Part shown: in pieces, positions 34,820-47,700 of the stretch
How the letters are laid out: each line of letters starts with the position of its first letter
Numbering within the stretch: the first letter of the stretch is position 1
Source of the DNA: Crossiella cryophila
GTDB lineage: Bacteria > Actinomycetota > Actinomycetes > Mycobacteriales > Pseudonocardiaceae
Assembly: GCF_014204915.1 (NCBI RefSeq)
Contig: NZ_JACHMH010000001.1
Location: 7,341,501-7,405,500 of the forward strand
Direction of reading: 5' to 3'
Length of the DNA stretch: 64,000 bases
Made by a program: the position numbers and the translations under genes
The notes under the pieces: generated by a model
The model's database searches: none
What the model was told of the DNA's origin: nothing
Seen by the model: the letters and a program-made list of their open reading frames with translations, nothing else

Positions 34820-35295
34820 CCCGGGTAACCGCGGTGGTGCGCAAACAGATCGTGGTCGAGGCGCCGGTGGAGCGGGCCTTCGACGTGTTCACCCGGCGGT
34901 TCGGGGATTTCAAGCCCGCTGAGCACAACCTGCTCGGGGTGGAGATCGCCGAGACCGTCTTCGAGCCGCGGGTTGGCGGGCACATCTACGATCGCGGCGT
35001 GGACGGCAGCGAGTGCCGCTGGGCGCGGGTGCTGACCTATGAGCCGCCGGACCGGGTGGTGTTCAGCTGGGACATCGGGCCGCGGTGGCAGGTCGAGACC
35101 GAGCAGGCGAACACCAGCGAGGTGGAGGTCCGGTTCATCGCCGAGACTCCGCAGCGCACCCGGGTCGAGCTGGAGCACCGCGACATCGATCGGCACGGCC
35201 CCGGCTGGGAGTCGCTCACCGATGGCGTCGCGGGCGACGCGGGCTGGCCGCTGTACCTGGACCGCTTCGCCGCCCTGTGCGCGGAGGTCAGCTGA
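34816..35295 (+). CDS. SRPBCC/AHSA1-like ligand-binding protein
   Basis: This 159-residue cytosolic protein has the START/Bet v1-like pattern: an N-terminal strand VRKQIVVEAPVERAFDVFTRRFGDF, a central VGGHIYDRGVDGSECRWARVLTYEPPDRVVFSWDI and a C-terminal helix DGVAGDAGWPLYLDRFAALC. Such proteins hold a hydrophobic ligand in a cavity; enzymatic activity is not predicted. It is translationally coupled to the ArsR regulator (ATGA). Its last 8 bp overlap the tail of the convergent unknown gene. A functional link to the PKS is not evident. Confidence 0.88.
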   Translation: MTRVTAVVRKQIVVEAPVERAFDVFTRRFGDFKPAEHNLLGVEIAETVFEPRVGGHIYDRGVDGSECRWARVLTYEPPDRVVFSWDIGPRWQVETEQANTSEVEVRFIAETPQRTRVELEHRDIDRHGPGWESLTDGVAGDAGWPLYLDRFAALCAEVS

Positions 35296-35596
35296 ACGGC
35301 CTGCCGTCGGCGTCCAGATCGGCGATCAGCTCGACCACACTGATCCGCAGGTGGTACTTGCTGGTCATGCCTTCCAGCACCACGAACAGGACGTCCTCGT
35401 TCTGCCGCAGCACCGTCCGCCGCCGCAGTCGCCGCGGGTGGGTCGGGCGGTAGTCGCGGGCCAGCTCGGCCGCGATGGCCCTGGCGTGTTCCCGGCTGTC
35501 GGCGGGCTGGAAGGGACCCAGCGCCCAGACGTATGCCTCCTGGCCGTACTGGCTCTGTTCCACCATCGCGGCCCACCGGCCCTGGGTCTGCTGCAC
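35288..35596 (-). CDS. Small protein of unknown function
   Basis: A 102-residue frame from GTG 35596, not recognised. It has an aromatic/Gln-rich start (GRWAAMVEQSQYGQEAYVWALG), a very basic stretch (HPRRLRRRTVLRQ) and a strand-rich C-terminal half (EDVLFVVLEGMTSKYHLRISVVELI). No signal peptide or membrane segment is visible. It lies after the terminator of the right-hand PKS operon on the same strand and overlaps the SRPBCC gene by 8 bp tail to tail. The codon pattern is consistent with a real gene, but no function is offered. Confidence 0.6.
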   Translation of the reverse strand: MQQTQGRWAAMVEQSQYGQEAYVWALGPFQPADSREHARAIAAELARDYRPTHPRRLRRRTVLRQNEDVLFVVLEGMTSKYHLRISVVELIADLDADGRPFS

Positions 35597-35628
35597 GGCG
35601 GAATCCTAGTGCGCGGCACCGACATCCG

Positions 35629-35674
35629 ACGCCGAAGGCGCCCGCCACCTCGCGGTGTGCGGGCGCCTTGGCGT
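35629..35674 (-). terminator. Long hairpin ending the right-hand PKS operon
   Basis: AAGGCGCCCGC (35635-35645) pairs perfectly with GCGGGCGCCTT (35659-35669). ACGCC (35629-35633) and GGCGT (35670-35674) extend the stem with a one-base bulge. It starts about 40 bp after the PKS stop at 35715. There is no T-run. It is likely a strong terminator isolating the small downstream gene. Confidence 0.75.
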
Positions 35675-35714
35675 GGAACTCCCGGGCCGGTCGGCGAACG
35701 CGGTCCGGGAGGGT

Positions 35715-38700
35715 TCAGGAGCGGTCTCGGCGGCCCAGTTCGTTGTCGATGAAGGCGAGCAGGTCGTCGGTGTTGGCCGAGGAGATCCGGTCGGCGACCT
35801 GTGGCTGTTCCTCGGCCGGGCCGGACCAGCGGTTGAGCAGCTGGCGCAGTCGGGAGGTGACGCCGGCCTTGGTGACCTCGTCCGCTTCGGCTGCCGCCAT
35901 CGCGGCCTCCAGGCGGTCCAGTTCGTTCAGCACGGTGGGGCCGGATTCGGCTGCGGCGTTGGAATCCAGTTGTTCGGTCAGGTGTTCGGCGAGGCGGGCG
36001 GGGGTGGCGTAGTCGAAGGCCAGGGCGGCCGGCATGCGCAGGCCGGTGAGGGCGGAGAGGCGGTTGCGGAGTTCGACGGCGGTCAGGGAGTCCAGGCCGA
36101 GTTCGGCGAACTTCTGTTCGGGTTCGATGGCTTCGCTGGACTGGTGGCCGAGTACCGCCGCCAGTTCGGTTACGACCATGGTGGTGACGGCGCGCAGGCG
36201 TTCCTGTGGGTTGAGGCCGCGCAGGGTGTCCGCGGTGCCCGCGCTGTTGGTGCGGACGGCGGCGCGGCGGCGGGTGCGGATCAGGCCGCGCAGCAGGTGT
36301 GGGACCTCGGTGGTGACTACGGCGCCCGCGCCGGTGGTGACCAGGGGGACGAGCAGGGCGGCTGGGCTGGTCAGGGACTGGTCGAAGAGGGTCATGCCCA
36401 GTTCGGCGGTCATCCTGGTGGCGCCCAGTGCGGCTGCCCGGCGGCCGCCGGTGTCCTGTTCGGCGGCGGCCATGCCGACCGTCCAGGGGCCCCAGGCCAG
36501 GGACAGTGCCGCCTGGCCGTGGTGGCGGCGGTGGGCGGCCAGGGCGTCCAGGTAGGCGTTGGCGGCGGCGTAGTTGGCCTGGCCGGGGGAACCCATGATG
36601 CCTGCCTGTGAGGAGTACAGGACGAATCCGGCCAGGTCGCGGTCCCTGCTGGCCTGGTGGAGGTGCCAGGCGGCTTCGGACTTGGCGGCCAGGACGGCGG
36701 CGAGTCGTTGCGGGGTAAGGCTTTCCACCACGCCGTCGTCGAGCACACCGGCGGCGTGCACGATCGCGGTGAGGTCGGGGATGCCGGCCACCAGGTCCCG
36801 GACGGACGCGGCGTCGGCGACGTCGCAGGCGACGATCGAGACGGTCGCGCCCAGCTCGGTCAGTTCGGTGGTCAGTTCGGGGGCGCCGGGGGCGTCCGGG
36901 CCGCGGCGGCTGGTCAGCACGAGGTTGCGCTGGCCGGAGGCGGTGACCAGGTGGCGGGCCAGGATGGCGCCCAGGCCGCCGGTGCCGCCGGTGATCAGTA
37001 CGGTGCCCTCGGGGTTCCACGGGCGGTCGGTGCTGCTGTGGTCGGTGGGGGCGGCCAGGCGGGCCACCCTGGCGACGCCCGCCCGCACCGCGACCTGGGG
37101 TTCGTCGGCGAGGGCGGCGGTGGCCAGTTCGATTTCCTGGGTGGATTCGACGTCGAGCAGGGCGAACCGGCCGGGGTGTTCGGCGCTGGCGGAGCGGGTC
37201 AGGCCCCACACCGCGGCACCGGCCAGGTCGGTCACGTCCTCGCCGGCGCAGGCCACCGCGCCGCTGGTGACCAGCACCAGTTTCGAGGTGGCGAAGCGCT
37301 CGTCGGCGATCCAGCGCTGCACCAGGTCCAGGGCCCACACGGTGGCGCGGCGGACTTCTTCGGGTTCGCCGCCACCGGCGGGCACCCGGACCAGGACCCG
37401 CTCCGGCACCGGCCCGGCGGCCAGTTCGTCCAGGCTGTCGGCCTGGCGGAGGTGGGCGAGGTCCAGGCCGCCGCCGAGCACGGCGGTGCTGACCGGGGTC
37501 TGGTCGGTGTCCTGGCTCTGCGGCCAGTCGACCACGAGCAGGGAGCCGGGGCTGGACTCGCGGGTGGCGCGGTTGTGCGCGCGGCCCTCGATTTCGCGGT
37601 GCCGCAACACATCCACGTTGAGCACCGGTCGCCCGGCCGGGTCGGCGGCCTCGACGGTGAGGCCGTCCTCGCCGATGGCGTTGAACCGGACCCGGAGGGT
37701 GGTCGCGCCGCCGGCGAGCAGCGAAACCCCTTCCCAGGCAACGGGTTCGCGCCAGGTCTGGCCCGCCCAGCTGGTGAGTGGCAGGGCCAGCATCGCGGCG
37801 GTGAGCAGGGCCGGGTGTAGGCCGAACGCCTCCGCGCCGTCGGCTCCCTCGGGCAGGCTGACCTCGGCGAAGACCTCCTCGCCACGCACCCACACCGCTT
37901 CCAGGCCCTGGAAGGCGGGCCCGTACTCGAAGCCGGAGTCGGCGAACTGTTCGTAGCAGGCGGTCAGGTCGACCTGTTCGGCCTGTGCGGGCGGCCAGGT
38001 CGCGGCGAATTCCATCGCCGGATCTGGCTGGTCCTCGCCGAGTTTGCCGAGTGCGTGCTGGGTCCAGGAACCGGTGTTCTCCCGGCGGGAGTGCACGGTG
38101 ACCCGGCGGCAGCCGCTGCTGCCCGGGTCGACCCGCACCTGCACCTGCACGCTGCCGTCGGCGGGGATCACCAGCGGCGACAACACGGCGAGGCGCTTGA
38201 CCAGCGGGCAGCCGACCTCGTCACCGGCGCGCACCACGAGTTCGAGCAGGGCGGCGGCGGGCAGCACGATGGTCTCGCCGTCGCGGTGCTCGCGCAGCCA
38301 CGGGTGGTCGGTGGGCGAGAGCCGCCCGGTGAGCACCACGCCACCGCCGTCGGCCAGCGCGACCGCGGCGCCGAGCAGCGGGTGCGCGGTGTCGGCCAGG
38401 CCGAGTCCGGCGGCGTCGGCCATCCTGGTGGTGATGGTCGGCCAGAACCGCTGGTGCTGGAACGGGTAGGTGGGCAGCGGCGAGGCGGGCGGGGCCGGGT
38501 TGCCGGGTGTGGTCCACAGCGCGGTCCAGTCGACCTTGCCACCGGCCACGTAGAGCGTGCCGAGGCCGCGCAGCAGGGCCTCGTCCTCGGCGACCTCCTT
38601 GCGCAGGGTGGGTGCGGTGATCACACCGGTTTCCAGGGAGCTTTGCACTGCGGCGCAAAGGGATCCGTCGGGGCCTAGTTCCAGGAATCGGCTGACCTTG

Positions 38701-41700
38701 GCCGCGGACAGCACGGTGATCGCGTCGGCGAAGCGGACGGTGTCGCGCACCTGCGCCGCCCAGTACTCGGGGGTGCGCAGGTCCTCGCCGCCTGCGCGGC
38801 GGCCGGTGCGGGTGGACACCACCGGGATGGCCGGTTCGGCGAAGGTGATCCCGGCGATGGCGGCGGTGAACTCGGCCAGCATCGGGTCCATCAGCGGTGA
38901 GTGGAAGGCGTGGCTGACCGCGAGCCGCTTGGTCTTGTGGCCGGTGCCGTTGAGCACCTCGGCGAGGGCGAGCACCGGGGCCTCGGCGCCGGAGATGACC
39001 ACGCCCTCCGGCGAGTTGATCGCCGCGATCGCCACACCCGCGGTGAGCAGTGGTTCGACCTGGGCTTCGTTGGCCTGCACGGCCACCATCGCGCCGCCGG
39101 TGGGCAGGGCCTGCATCAGCCGGGCCCGCGCGGTGACCAGCGCGCAGGCGTCGGTCAGCGTGAACACCCCGGCCACGTGCGCCGCGGCCACCTCGCCGAT
39201 GGAGTGGCCGACCAGGAAGTCCGGTCGCGCACCCCAGGACTCCAGCAGCCGGAACAGGGCCACTTCCAGGGCGAACAGTGCGGGCTGGGCGTGGCCGGTC
39301 TGGTTGAGCGCCTCGGCGTCGGCGCCCCAGATCACCGCGCGCAGGTCCGGGTCGAACTCGGCGAGCACGGCGTCGAATGCCTGGGCGAAGACCGGGAAGC
39401 GCTCGTGCAGCTCGCGGCCCATGCCCAGGCGCTGGGAGCCCTGGCCGGAGAAGACGAACGCGGTGCGGCCCTCGGTGACCCGGCCCTTGGCGATCACCGC
39501 GCCGTCACGCAGTACGGCCCGGTGGTCGAAGGCGACCCGGGTGGTGGCCAGCGCGTGCGCCAGTTCCACCGCCGGGACGGTCTCGCGCAGCGTGTTGACC
39601 TGGTCGATCCGGGCGAGCAGTGCGGCGTCGGACTTGCCGGAGACCACCAGGGGCAGCGGGGTTTCCGGGGCGACCGATGCCTGCACAGGCGCGGTCACCG
39701 GGGGCTGTTCGAGGATGACGTGCGCGTTGGTGCCGCTGATGCCGAAGGAGGAGATTCCGGCGCGGCGCGGGCGATTGACCTCGGGCCAGTCGCGGCGCTG
39801 CGGCAGCAGTTCCACCGCGCCCTCGGTCCAGTCCACGTGCCCGCTCGGGTTCTCCGCGTGCAGGGTGCGGGGCGCGATCCCGTTGCGCAGCGCGTAAATC
39901 ATCTTGATGATGCCCGCGGCGCCCGCGGCGGCCTGGGAGTGGCCGAAGTTGGACTTGACCGAGCCGAGCAGCAGCGGCTGTTCCCGGTCCTGGCCGTAGG
40001 TGGCGAGCAGGGCCTGGACCTCGATCGGGTCGCCGAGGCGGGTACCGGTGCCGTGGCCTTCCACCAGGTCAACGTCCGAAGTGGACAGTCCGGCGTCGGC
40101 CAGCGCGGAGCGGATGACGCGTTGCTGGGACGGGCCGTTGGGGGCGGTGAGGCCGTTGGAGGCGCCGTCGGAGTTGACCGCGGTGCCCTTGACCACCGCG
40201 AGGACCTGGTGGCCGTTGCGCTGGGCGTCGGAAAGGCGTTCCAGGACAAGGACTCCGGCGCCTTCGGACCAGCCGGTGCCGTCGGCGTCGTCGGAGTAGG
40301 AGCGGCAGCGGCCGTCGGAGGCCAGGCCGCCCTGCTTGTCGAATTCGGAGAACGGCGACAGCGAGGACAGCACGGTCACGCCACCGGCCAGGGCGAGGGA
40401 GACCTCGCCGGAGCGCAGGGCGCGGACCGCGAGGTGCACCGCGACCAGCGAAGAGGAGCAGGCGGTGTCGACGGTGACCGAGGGGCCTTCCAGGCCGAGG
40501 GTGTAGGAGACCCGGCCGGAGATCACGCTGGAGACCGCGCCGGTCATGGCGAAGCCTTCCAGGCGCGGGTCGCGGGCGACGATGCTGGCGTAGGCCGGGT
40601 CGGAGGAGCCGAGGTAGACCCCGGTGGCGCTACCGGCCAGTCGGTCGGCGGCGATACCGGCGTGTTCCACGGCCTCCCAGGCGGTTTCCAGTACCAGGCG
40701 CTGCTGCGGGTCCATCGCGGTGGCTTCCCGCGGCGAGATGCCGAAGAAGGCCGCGTCGAATCCGGCGACGTCGTCCAGGAATCCGCCGCTGGGCGGCTGT
40801 GCTCCTGCTGGCAGGCCGAGGTCACCGGCGCGGGCGGCGGGCATGTCGGCCACCGCGTCGGTGCCGTTGAGCACCAGCTGCCACAGGTCCTCTGGCGAGG
40901 TGACCCCGCCCGGGTAGCGGCAGCCGGCGCCGACGATGACGATCGGGTCGTCGTCGGTGGCGATGGTCCTGGCGATGGTCGGGGTGGCCGCGGCGGCGGT
41001 GCCCTCGATGGCTTCGAGCAGGTAGGCGGCGACCTGGTCCGGGTTCGGGTAGTCGAAGGCCAGGGTGGCTGGCAGGCGCAGTCCGGTGGCCTCGGTGAGG
41101 CGGTTGCGCAGTTCGACCGCGGTCAGCGAGCTGAAGCCCTGCTGGCGGAAGTCCAGGCGGGCGTCCACCTCGTCGGCCCCGGCGTGCCCGAGCACCGCGG
41201 CGGCCTGCACCCGGACCAGTTCGGTCAGGTGGTCCAGACGTTCGTCCGCGGCCAGCCCGGCCAGCTTGGCGGCCAGCCCGGAGCCCGGTTGCTGTTGTGC
41301 GCCAACGGCCTTGCGCCGGCCGGTCTTGACCAGCTCGCGCAGCAGGTGCGGCACCTCGGCTCCGCCGGGTGCGGCGCTGCCGCCGAGCAGCAACGGGACG
41401 ATCAGCGCGCGGTCGGTGGCCAGGGCCGCGTCGAACAACGCCATGCCCTGGGCGGCGGAGATCCGGCGGGCGCCGGTCGCGTTGACCCGGCGCAGGTCCT
41501 CTTCGGCGAGGTCGCCCGCCATGCCGGATTCCCAGGCGCCCCAGGCGAGTGAGGTGGCGGCCAGGCCGTGCTGGCGGCGGTATTCGGCGAGGGCGTCCAG
41601 GTAGGTGTTGGCGGCGGCGTAGTTGGCCTGGCCAGGCGAGCCCATCACGCCAGCGGAGGAGGAGTAGAGCACGAACCCGGCCAGCTCGCGGTCCTTGGTG

Positions 41701-44700
41701 GCCTGGTGCAGTTGCCAGGCGGCCTCGGCCTTGGGAGCCAGCACCGCAGCGAGTCGTTCGGGGGTGAGGCGGTCGACGATGCCGTCGTCCAGCACGCCCG
41801 CGAGGTGCACGATCGCGGTGAGGTCCGGGATGCCGTCGACGAGTCCGCGCACGGCCTCGGGGTTGGTGAGATCGCTGGCCACCAGCGAAACCCGGTCGCC
41901 GAACTCGGCCAGGATGTCCCCCGCGCCGGGGGCATCCGGGCCGCGTCGGCTGGCCAGCACCAGGTGCCGCTGGCCGTGCGCGGAGATCAGGTGGCGGGCC
42001 AGGGTGAGCCCCAGCGCGCCGGTACCACCGGTCAGCAGCACGGAACCCTCGCGGTTCCAGGTGCTGTCCGCGTCCTGCGTGACGATCTTGCGCAGGCGGG
42101 CGACCAGTGCCGCTCCCCCACGCACCGCGACCTGCGGTTCGCCGGAAGCCAGCACTGGCAGGGCAATCCGCACATCGGCGTCGGTCTCGACGTCGAGCAG
42201 GCCGAAGCGGCCGGGGTGTTCGGTCTGGGCCGAGCGCACCAGGCCCCACAGAGCGGCGGCGGCCAGGCCGGAGTCCTCGGTGATCTCGCCGACCGCGCCG
42301 TGGGTCACGAACACCAGGCGGGCGTGGGCGTAGCGGTCCTCGGCGATCCAGTTCTGCACCAGGCCGAGCACCCGGGTGGTGAGCGTGGCCATGTCGGCGT
42401 CGGCGTTGATCCGGGCCAGCACCAGGCCGGGGATCTCCTCGCCCAGCGCGTCCAGCTCGGCCACCTCGACCTGTGCCGCGGGCACCTCAGGAGCCGCGAC
42501 CCAGTCCACCCCGAACAGGGTTTGACCGTCCACAGTGGACTGATCCGCGATCTCCTGACCGCGCACCACGGCCACCGAGAGCACCGGCAGACCAGCGCCG
42601 TCGGTCGCCTCGATCGCCACCCGGTCGTCGTCCAGCTGGGTCAGTCGGACGCGCAGGGCTGAGGCGCCGAAGGCGTGCAGGGTCACGCTGTCCCAGTCCA
42701 CCGGGACGCGCTCGTCCGGCCAGGCGGCCGAGAGCACCGCGCCGAGCAGCACCGGGTGCAGGCCGTACTCGCCGCCATCGCGCACCGTCTCCGGCAGCTC
42801 GACCTCGACGAACGGTTCGGTGTCCGCGGCGGCGACCGGCTGGTACCCGCCCGGGTTGAGTTCACCGGAAGCGTGGCGCACCCACGTTGCCTCCGGATCA
42901 CCGTCCGGGCGGGAGTAGAGGGTGATGGTGTGCGCGGCGTCCACCCGCACCTGGACCTGGAGACCGCCGCGGGCGGGCAGCTGCAGCGGGACCTCGGTGG
43001 TCAGCCGCCGCACTCCCCCGCAGCCGACCTGGTCGGCGGCGCGGATGGCCATCTCCAGCAGTGCGGTCTGCGCCTGATCGGCCAGCCAGGGTTGCGCGGC
43101 AAGGGAAATCCTGCCCGTCAGGGTGACGCCGGAGTCGTCGGCCATCGGCACGGAGGCGCCGAGCAGCGGGTGGCCGGTCGCGGACTGGCCGAGTCCGGCC
43201 GGGTCGCCGGGGCGGGCCGCGGCGCCGGGCCAGTAGCGCTGGTGCTGGAAGGCGTAGGTGGGCAGGTCGATGACCGTGCCGCCGTCGATCAGGTCCGGCC
43301 AGTGCACGCCGACCCCGGCCACGTGCGCCGCGGCCAGGCCGCGGAGCAGCGCGGTTTCCTCATCGGCCTGGTCGGCGCGGAGCAGGCTGGTGGAGATCGC
43401 CTCGGCGGGCAGGACCTCGGTCGCGGCGGCGGCGAGCAGGCCGTCCGGGCCGATCTCGATCACCGCGGTGACGTCCTGGGTGGCCAGTTCGGTGAGCGCG
43501 TCGGCGAAGAGCACGCTGCCGCGGACCTGGTTGACCCAGTACTCCGGGGTGCGCAGCTCGTCCTCGGTGGCGAGCTTGCCGGTCAGCGTGGAGACCACCG
43601 GGATGGTGGCCTCAGCAAAGGAGATTCCGGCCAGCGCCTCGGCGAACTCGGCCAGCATCGGGTCCATCAGCGGCGAGTGGAAGGCGTGGCTGACGGTGAG
43701 CCGCTTGGTCTTGTGACCGCGATCGGCGAGGGTCTGGGCGAGCGCGGTGACCGCGTCCTCGGCACCGGACAGCACCACGCTGGTGGGGCCGTTGACCGCG
43801 GCGATGGACACCTCGGACTGGCCCGAGAGCAGGGGTTCGACCTCGGCGGCGGTGGCCCGGACCGCGATCATCGCGCCACCAGCAGGCAGGGCCTGCATGA
43901 GCCGGGCGCGGGCCGAGACCAGCGCGCAAGCGTCGGTGAGCGTGAGCACTCCGGCCACGTGGGCCGCAGCGACCTCGCCGATGGAGTGGCCGACCAGGTA
44001 GTCGGGGCGCACGCCCCAGGAGTCGATCAGCCGGAACAGTGCCACCTCGATGGCGAACAACGCGGGCTGGGCCCAGCCGGTCTGGGCGAGCTGTGTGGCG
44101 TCCTCGCCCCACATGACCTCGCGCAGGCCGTCCGGGAACTCGGCGAGCACCGCGTCCAGGGCCTCGGCGAACACCGGGAACCGCCGGTGCAGCTGCGCAC
44201 CCATGCCGAGGCGCTGGGATCCCTGACCGGAGAACAGGAACGCGGTCCGGCCCTCGGCCACCACGCCCCTGGCGAGGGGCACGCCGTTGACCAGGACGGC
44301 GCGGTGGTCGAGGGTGGCGCGGGTGGTCGCCAGCGAGTAGGCGAGGTCCACAAGGGACGGTGTGCTGTCCAGAACCGCTTGCACGCGCTCGATCTGGGCG
44401 TCCAGGGCGGCGGCCGAGCGGGCCGAGACCAGCAGCGGGACCGACGATCCCGCGCGAACCGCGGTGGCGGCGACGGGGGCTGCGGCCGGGGGCTGCTCGA
44501 TGATCAGGTGTGCGTTGGTGCCGCTGACGCCGAACGCGGACACCGCCGCCCGACGCGGCCGGTCCACCGTGGGCCAGTCGGTCTGGTCGATGGCGAGCTG
44601 GATGTCCCCGGCGGTCCAGTCGATGTGCGTGGACGGCGTGCCCACGTGCAGGGTGCGCGGCACCACGCCGTGCCGGATGGCCTGCACCATCTTGATGATG

Positions 44701-47700
44701 CTCGCCACACCCGCGGCGGCCTGGGTGTGGCCCAGGTTGGACTTGATCGAGCCCAGCAGCAGCGGCTGTTCGCGGTCCTGGCCGTAGGTGGCCAGCAGGG
44801 CCTGCACCTCGATCGGGTCGCCCAGCCGGGTGCCGGTGCCGTGCCCCTCGACCACGTCGACGTCCACAGTGGACAGTCCGGCGTCGGCCAGCGCGGCGCG
44901 GATGACGCGTTGCTGGGACGGGCCGTTCGGTGCGGTCAGGCCGTTGGAGGCACCGTCGGAGTTGACCGCGGAACCCTTGACCACGGCCAGGATCTGGTGG
45001 CCGTTGCGCTGGGCGTCGGAAAGCCGTTCCAGCACAAGGACACCGGCGCCCTCGGCCCAGCCGGTCCCGGCGGCGTCATCGGAGTAGGAGCGGCAGCGGC
45101 CGTCGGAAGAAAGCCCGCCCTGCTTGGCGAATTCGGCGAACGGACCGGGCGTGGACAGGATCGCCACGCCACCGGCCAGGGCAAGGGTGCACTCGCCGGA
45201 CTGGAGTGCCCGCGCCGCCAGGTGGATGGCCACCAGCGAGGAGGAGCAGGCGGTGTCCACGGTGAGCGTGGGGCCTTCCAGGCCGAGCACGTAGGAGACC
45301 CGGCCGGAGAGCACGCTGGAGGTGGTGCCGGTCATGATGAATCCGGCGACCGAGCTGCCCTCGCTGACCAGCAGCGAGACGTAGTTGGCGTCGCCCGCGC
45401 CGACGTAGACGCCGGTCGGGCTGCCGGACAGGCTGGTCGGGTCGATGCCCGCGCGTTCCAGTGCCTCCCAGGAGACTTCGAGGAGCACCCGCTGCTGCGG
45501 GTCCATCGCGATGGCCTCACGCGGGGAGATGCCGAAGAACCCGGCGTCGAATCCGGCCGCGTCGGTCAGGAACCCGCCGCGCAGCGACTCGGCGCCTTCG
45601 ACGTCCCAGCCGCGGTCGGGCGGGCAGCCGCCGATGGCGTCGCCGCCGTCGAGCACCAGCTGCCACAGGTCCTCTGGCGAGGCGATGCCCTCGGCGTAAC
45701 GGCAGCTCATGCCGACGATGACGATCGGGTCGTCGTGGGCCGCGCCGGTCCGGGTGGCCGGGGTGTTGGTGTCCTCTGCCGCTCCCTCCAGGCGGGTGAG
45801 TAGGAAGGCGGCGACCTGGACCGAGGTCGGGTAGTCGAAGACCAGGGTGGCCGGCAGGTTCAGGCCGGTGACCGCGGACAGGCGGTTGCGCAGTTCGACC
45901 GCGGACAGCGAGTCGAAGCCCTGCTCGCGGAACTCCTGCTTCGGGCCGACCAGTTTGATCGAGGGGTGGCCGAGCACGGCGGCCACCTCGGTGCGCACGA
46001 TCTCGGTGAGGAAATCCGACCGATCGGTAGGCCGCAGTGCGGCGAGCCGGGTGCTGAGCGTGCTGGTGCCGGGGGTGCTGCCGGTGGCGGCGGCATTGCG
46101 GCGGCCGGTGCGGACCAGGTTGCGCAGGATGGCCGGGACGGGGCCGGTCGCGGTGCCGCCGCCGACAGCGGTGGCGGCGACCACGATGGCCCGGTCGGCG
46201 GAGGAGGCCACGTCGAACATGGCGTTGCCGCGGGCCGCGTCGATCAGCGCCAGGCCCTTGGCGGCCAGGCGGCGACTGTGCTCGGTGCCCAGTCCGGTGG
46301 TCAGCCCGGCTTCCCAAGGGCCCCAGGCGATCGAGCTGCCGGGCAGGCCGAGGTCGCGGCGATGGGCCGAGAGGGAGTCGAGGAAGCTGTTGGCCGCGGC
46401 GTAGCTGCCCTGGCCGGGGCTGCCGAGTACACCGGCGGCCGAGGAGTACAGGACGAACGCGGCCAGCTCCTGGCCGAGGGTGGCCTGGTGCAGGTGCCAC
46501 GCGGCCTCGGCCTTGGGGCGCAACACCCTGGACAGGCGGTCGGCGGTCAGGGATTCGACCACGCCGTCGTCGATGACCGCGGCGGTGTGCACCACGGCGG
46601 TGAGCGGGCTGATCCGGGTGACAAGCTCTTGCACCGCAACGGGATCGGTGACATCGCAGGCCGCGAACTCGACCCGGTCGCCGAGGGCCTCGCGCAGGTC
46701 GGCCACGCCGGGGGCGTCCGCGCCGCGGCGGCTGGCCAGCACGATTCGCTGCTGGCCGCGTTCGATGAGGTGACGGGCGAGGACGCCAGCGAGTTCGCCG
46801 CTGCCGCCGGTAATGAGGACGGCCTTGTCCGGGTCCCAGGCGGTGGGTTCGGACTGGGCGGGCAGGCGGGTCAGGCGGGCGGCACGCAGGACGCCGTCGC
46901 GGAGCAGCAGCTGGGGTTCGTCGCCGGTCAGGCCGGGCAGGGCGAGTTCGAGGGCGTCGAGCGTGTCGACGTCGAGCAGGACGAAGCGGCCGGGGTGTTC
47001 GGAGGCGGCCGAGCGCACCAGGCCCCACACGGCGGACGCGCCGAGGTCGGTGACGGTCTCAACCGCGCCGCTGGTCACCACGACCAGGCGCGCGGTGGCG
47101 AAGCGGTCCTCGGTGAGCCAGCGCTGTACGAGTTCGAGGGCCTGTCCGGCCAGTTCGCCCGCGTGTTCCGGGCCGTCGCTGTGCAGGGGTGCGAACACGA
47201 CCTCGGGCACCGGGCCGTCGCCGAGCGCGTCCAGCATCGCCCAGGTCGGTGCGGGGCCATTCGCTTGCAGGGCAACCCAGTCGACCCCGAACAGCGAGTC
47301 GGTCACGCCGGGGCGGGCGACCTGTTCGGCATCCCGGGTGCGCAGGGCGTCCACCGAGAACACCGGGCCACCAGCGGGATCCATCGCGGACAGCTCAAGT
47401 CCGTCCGGGCCTTCGGTCCAGCGCACCCGCAGCACCGCGGCACCGGCCGCGTGCAGGGTGACGCCCTGCCATTCGCCGATCGTCCCGGGGGCGAGTGCGC
47501 TGCGGCCGGGCAGGAAGGCGCTGGCCTGCAGGGCGGCATCCAGCAGGGCCGGGTGCAGGGCGAAGGCGGCGGCTTCCTGGCTGCGGCTGTTCAGGCTTTC
47601 CGGCAGGGCGACCTCGGCGTGGATTTCCTCGCCCAGGCGCCAGACCTCGCGCAGGCCGTGGAACATCGGGCCGCGGTCGAGCAGTTCGTGGTGGTTGTCC

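Noticed and set aside
35715-36000. Search for a thioesterase at the end of the three-module PKS
   Set aside because: After the last ACP only about 100 residues of helical docking-type sequence follow, ending [12 protein letters not shown]. There is no GxSxG hydrolase domain.
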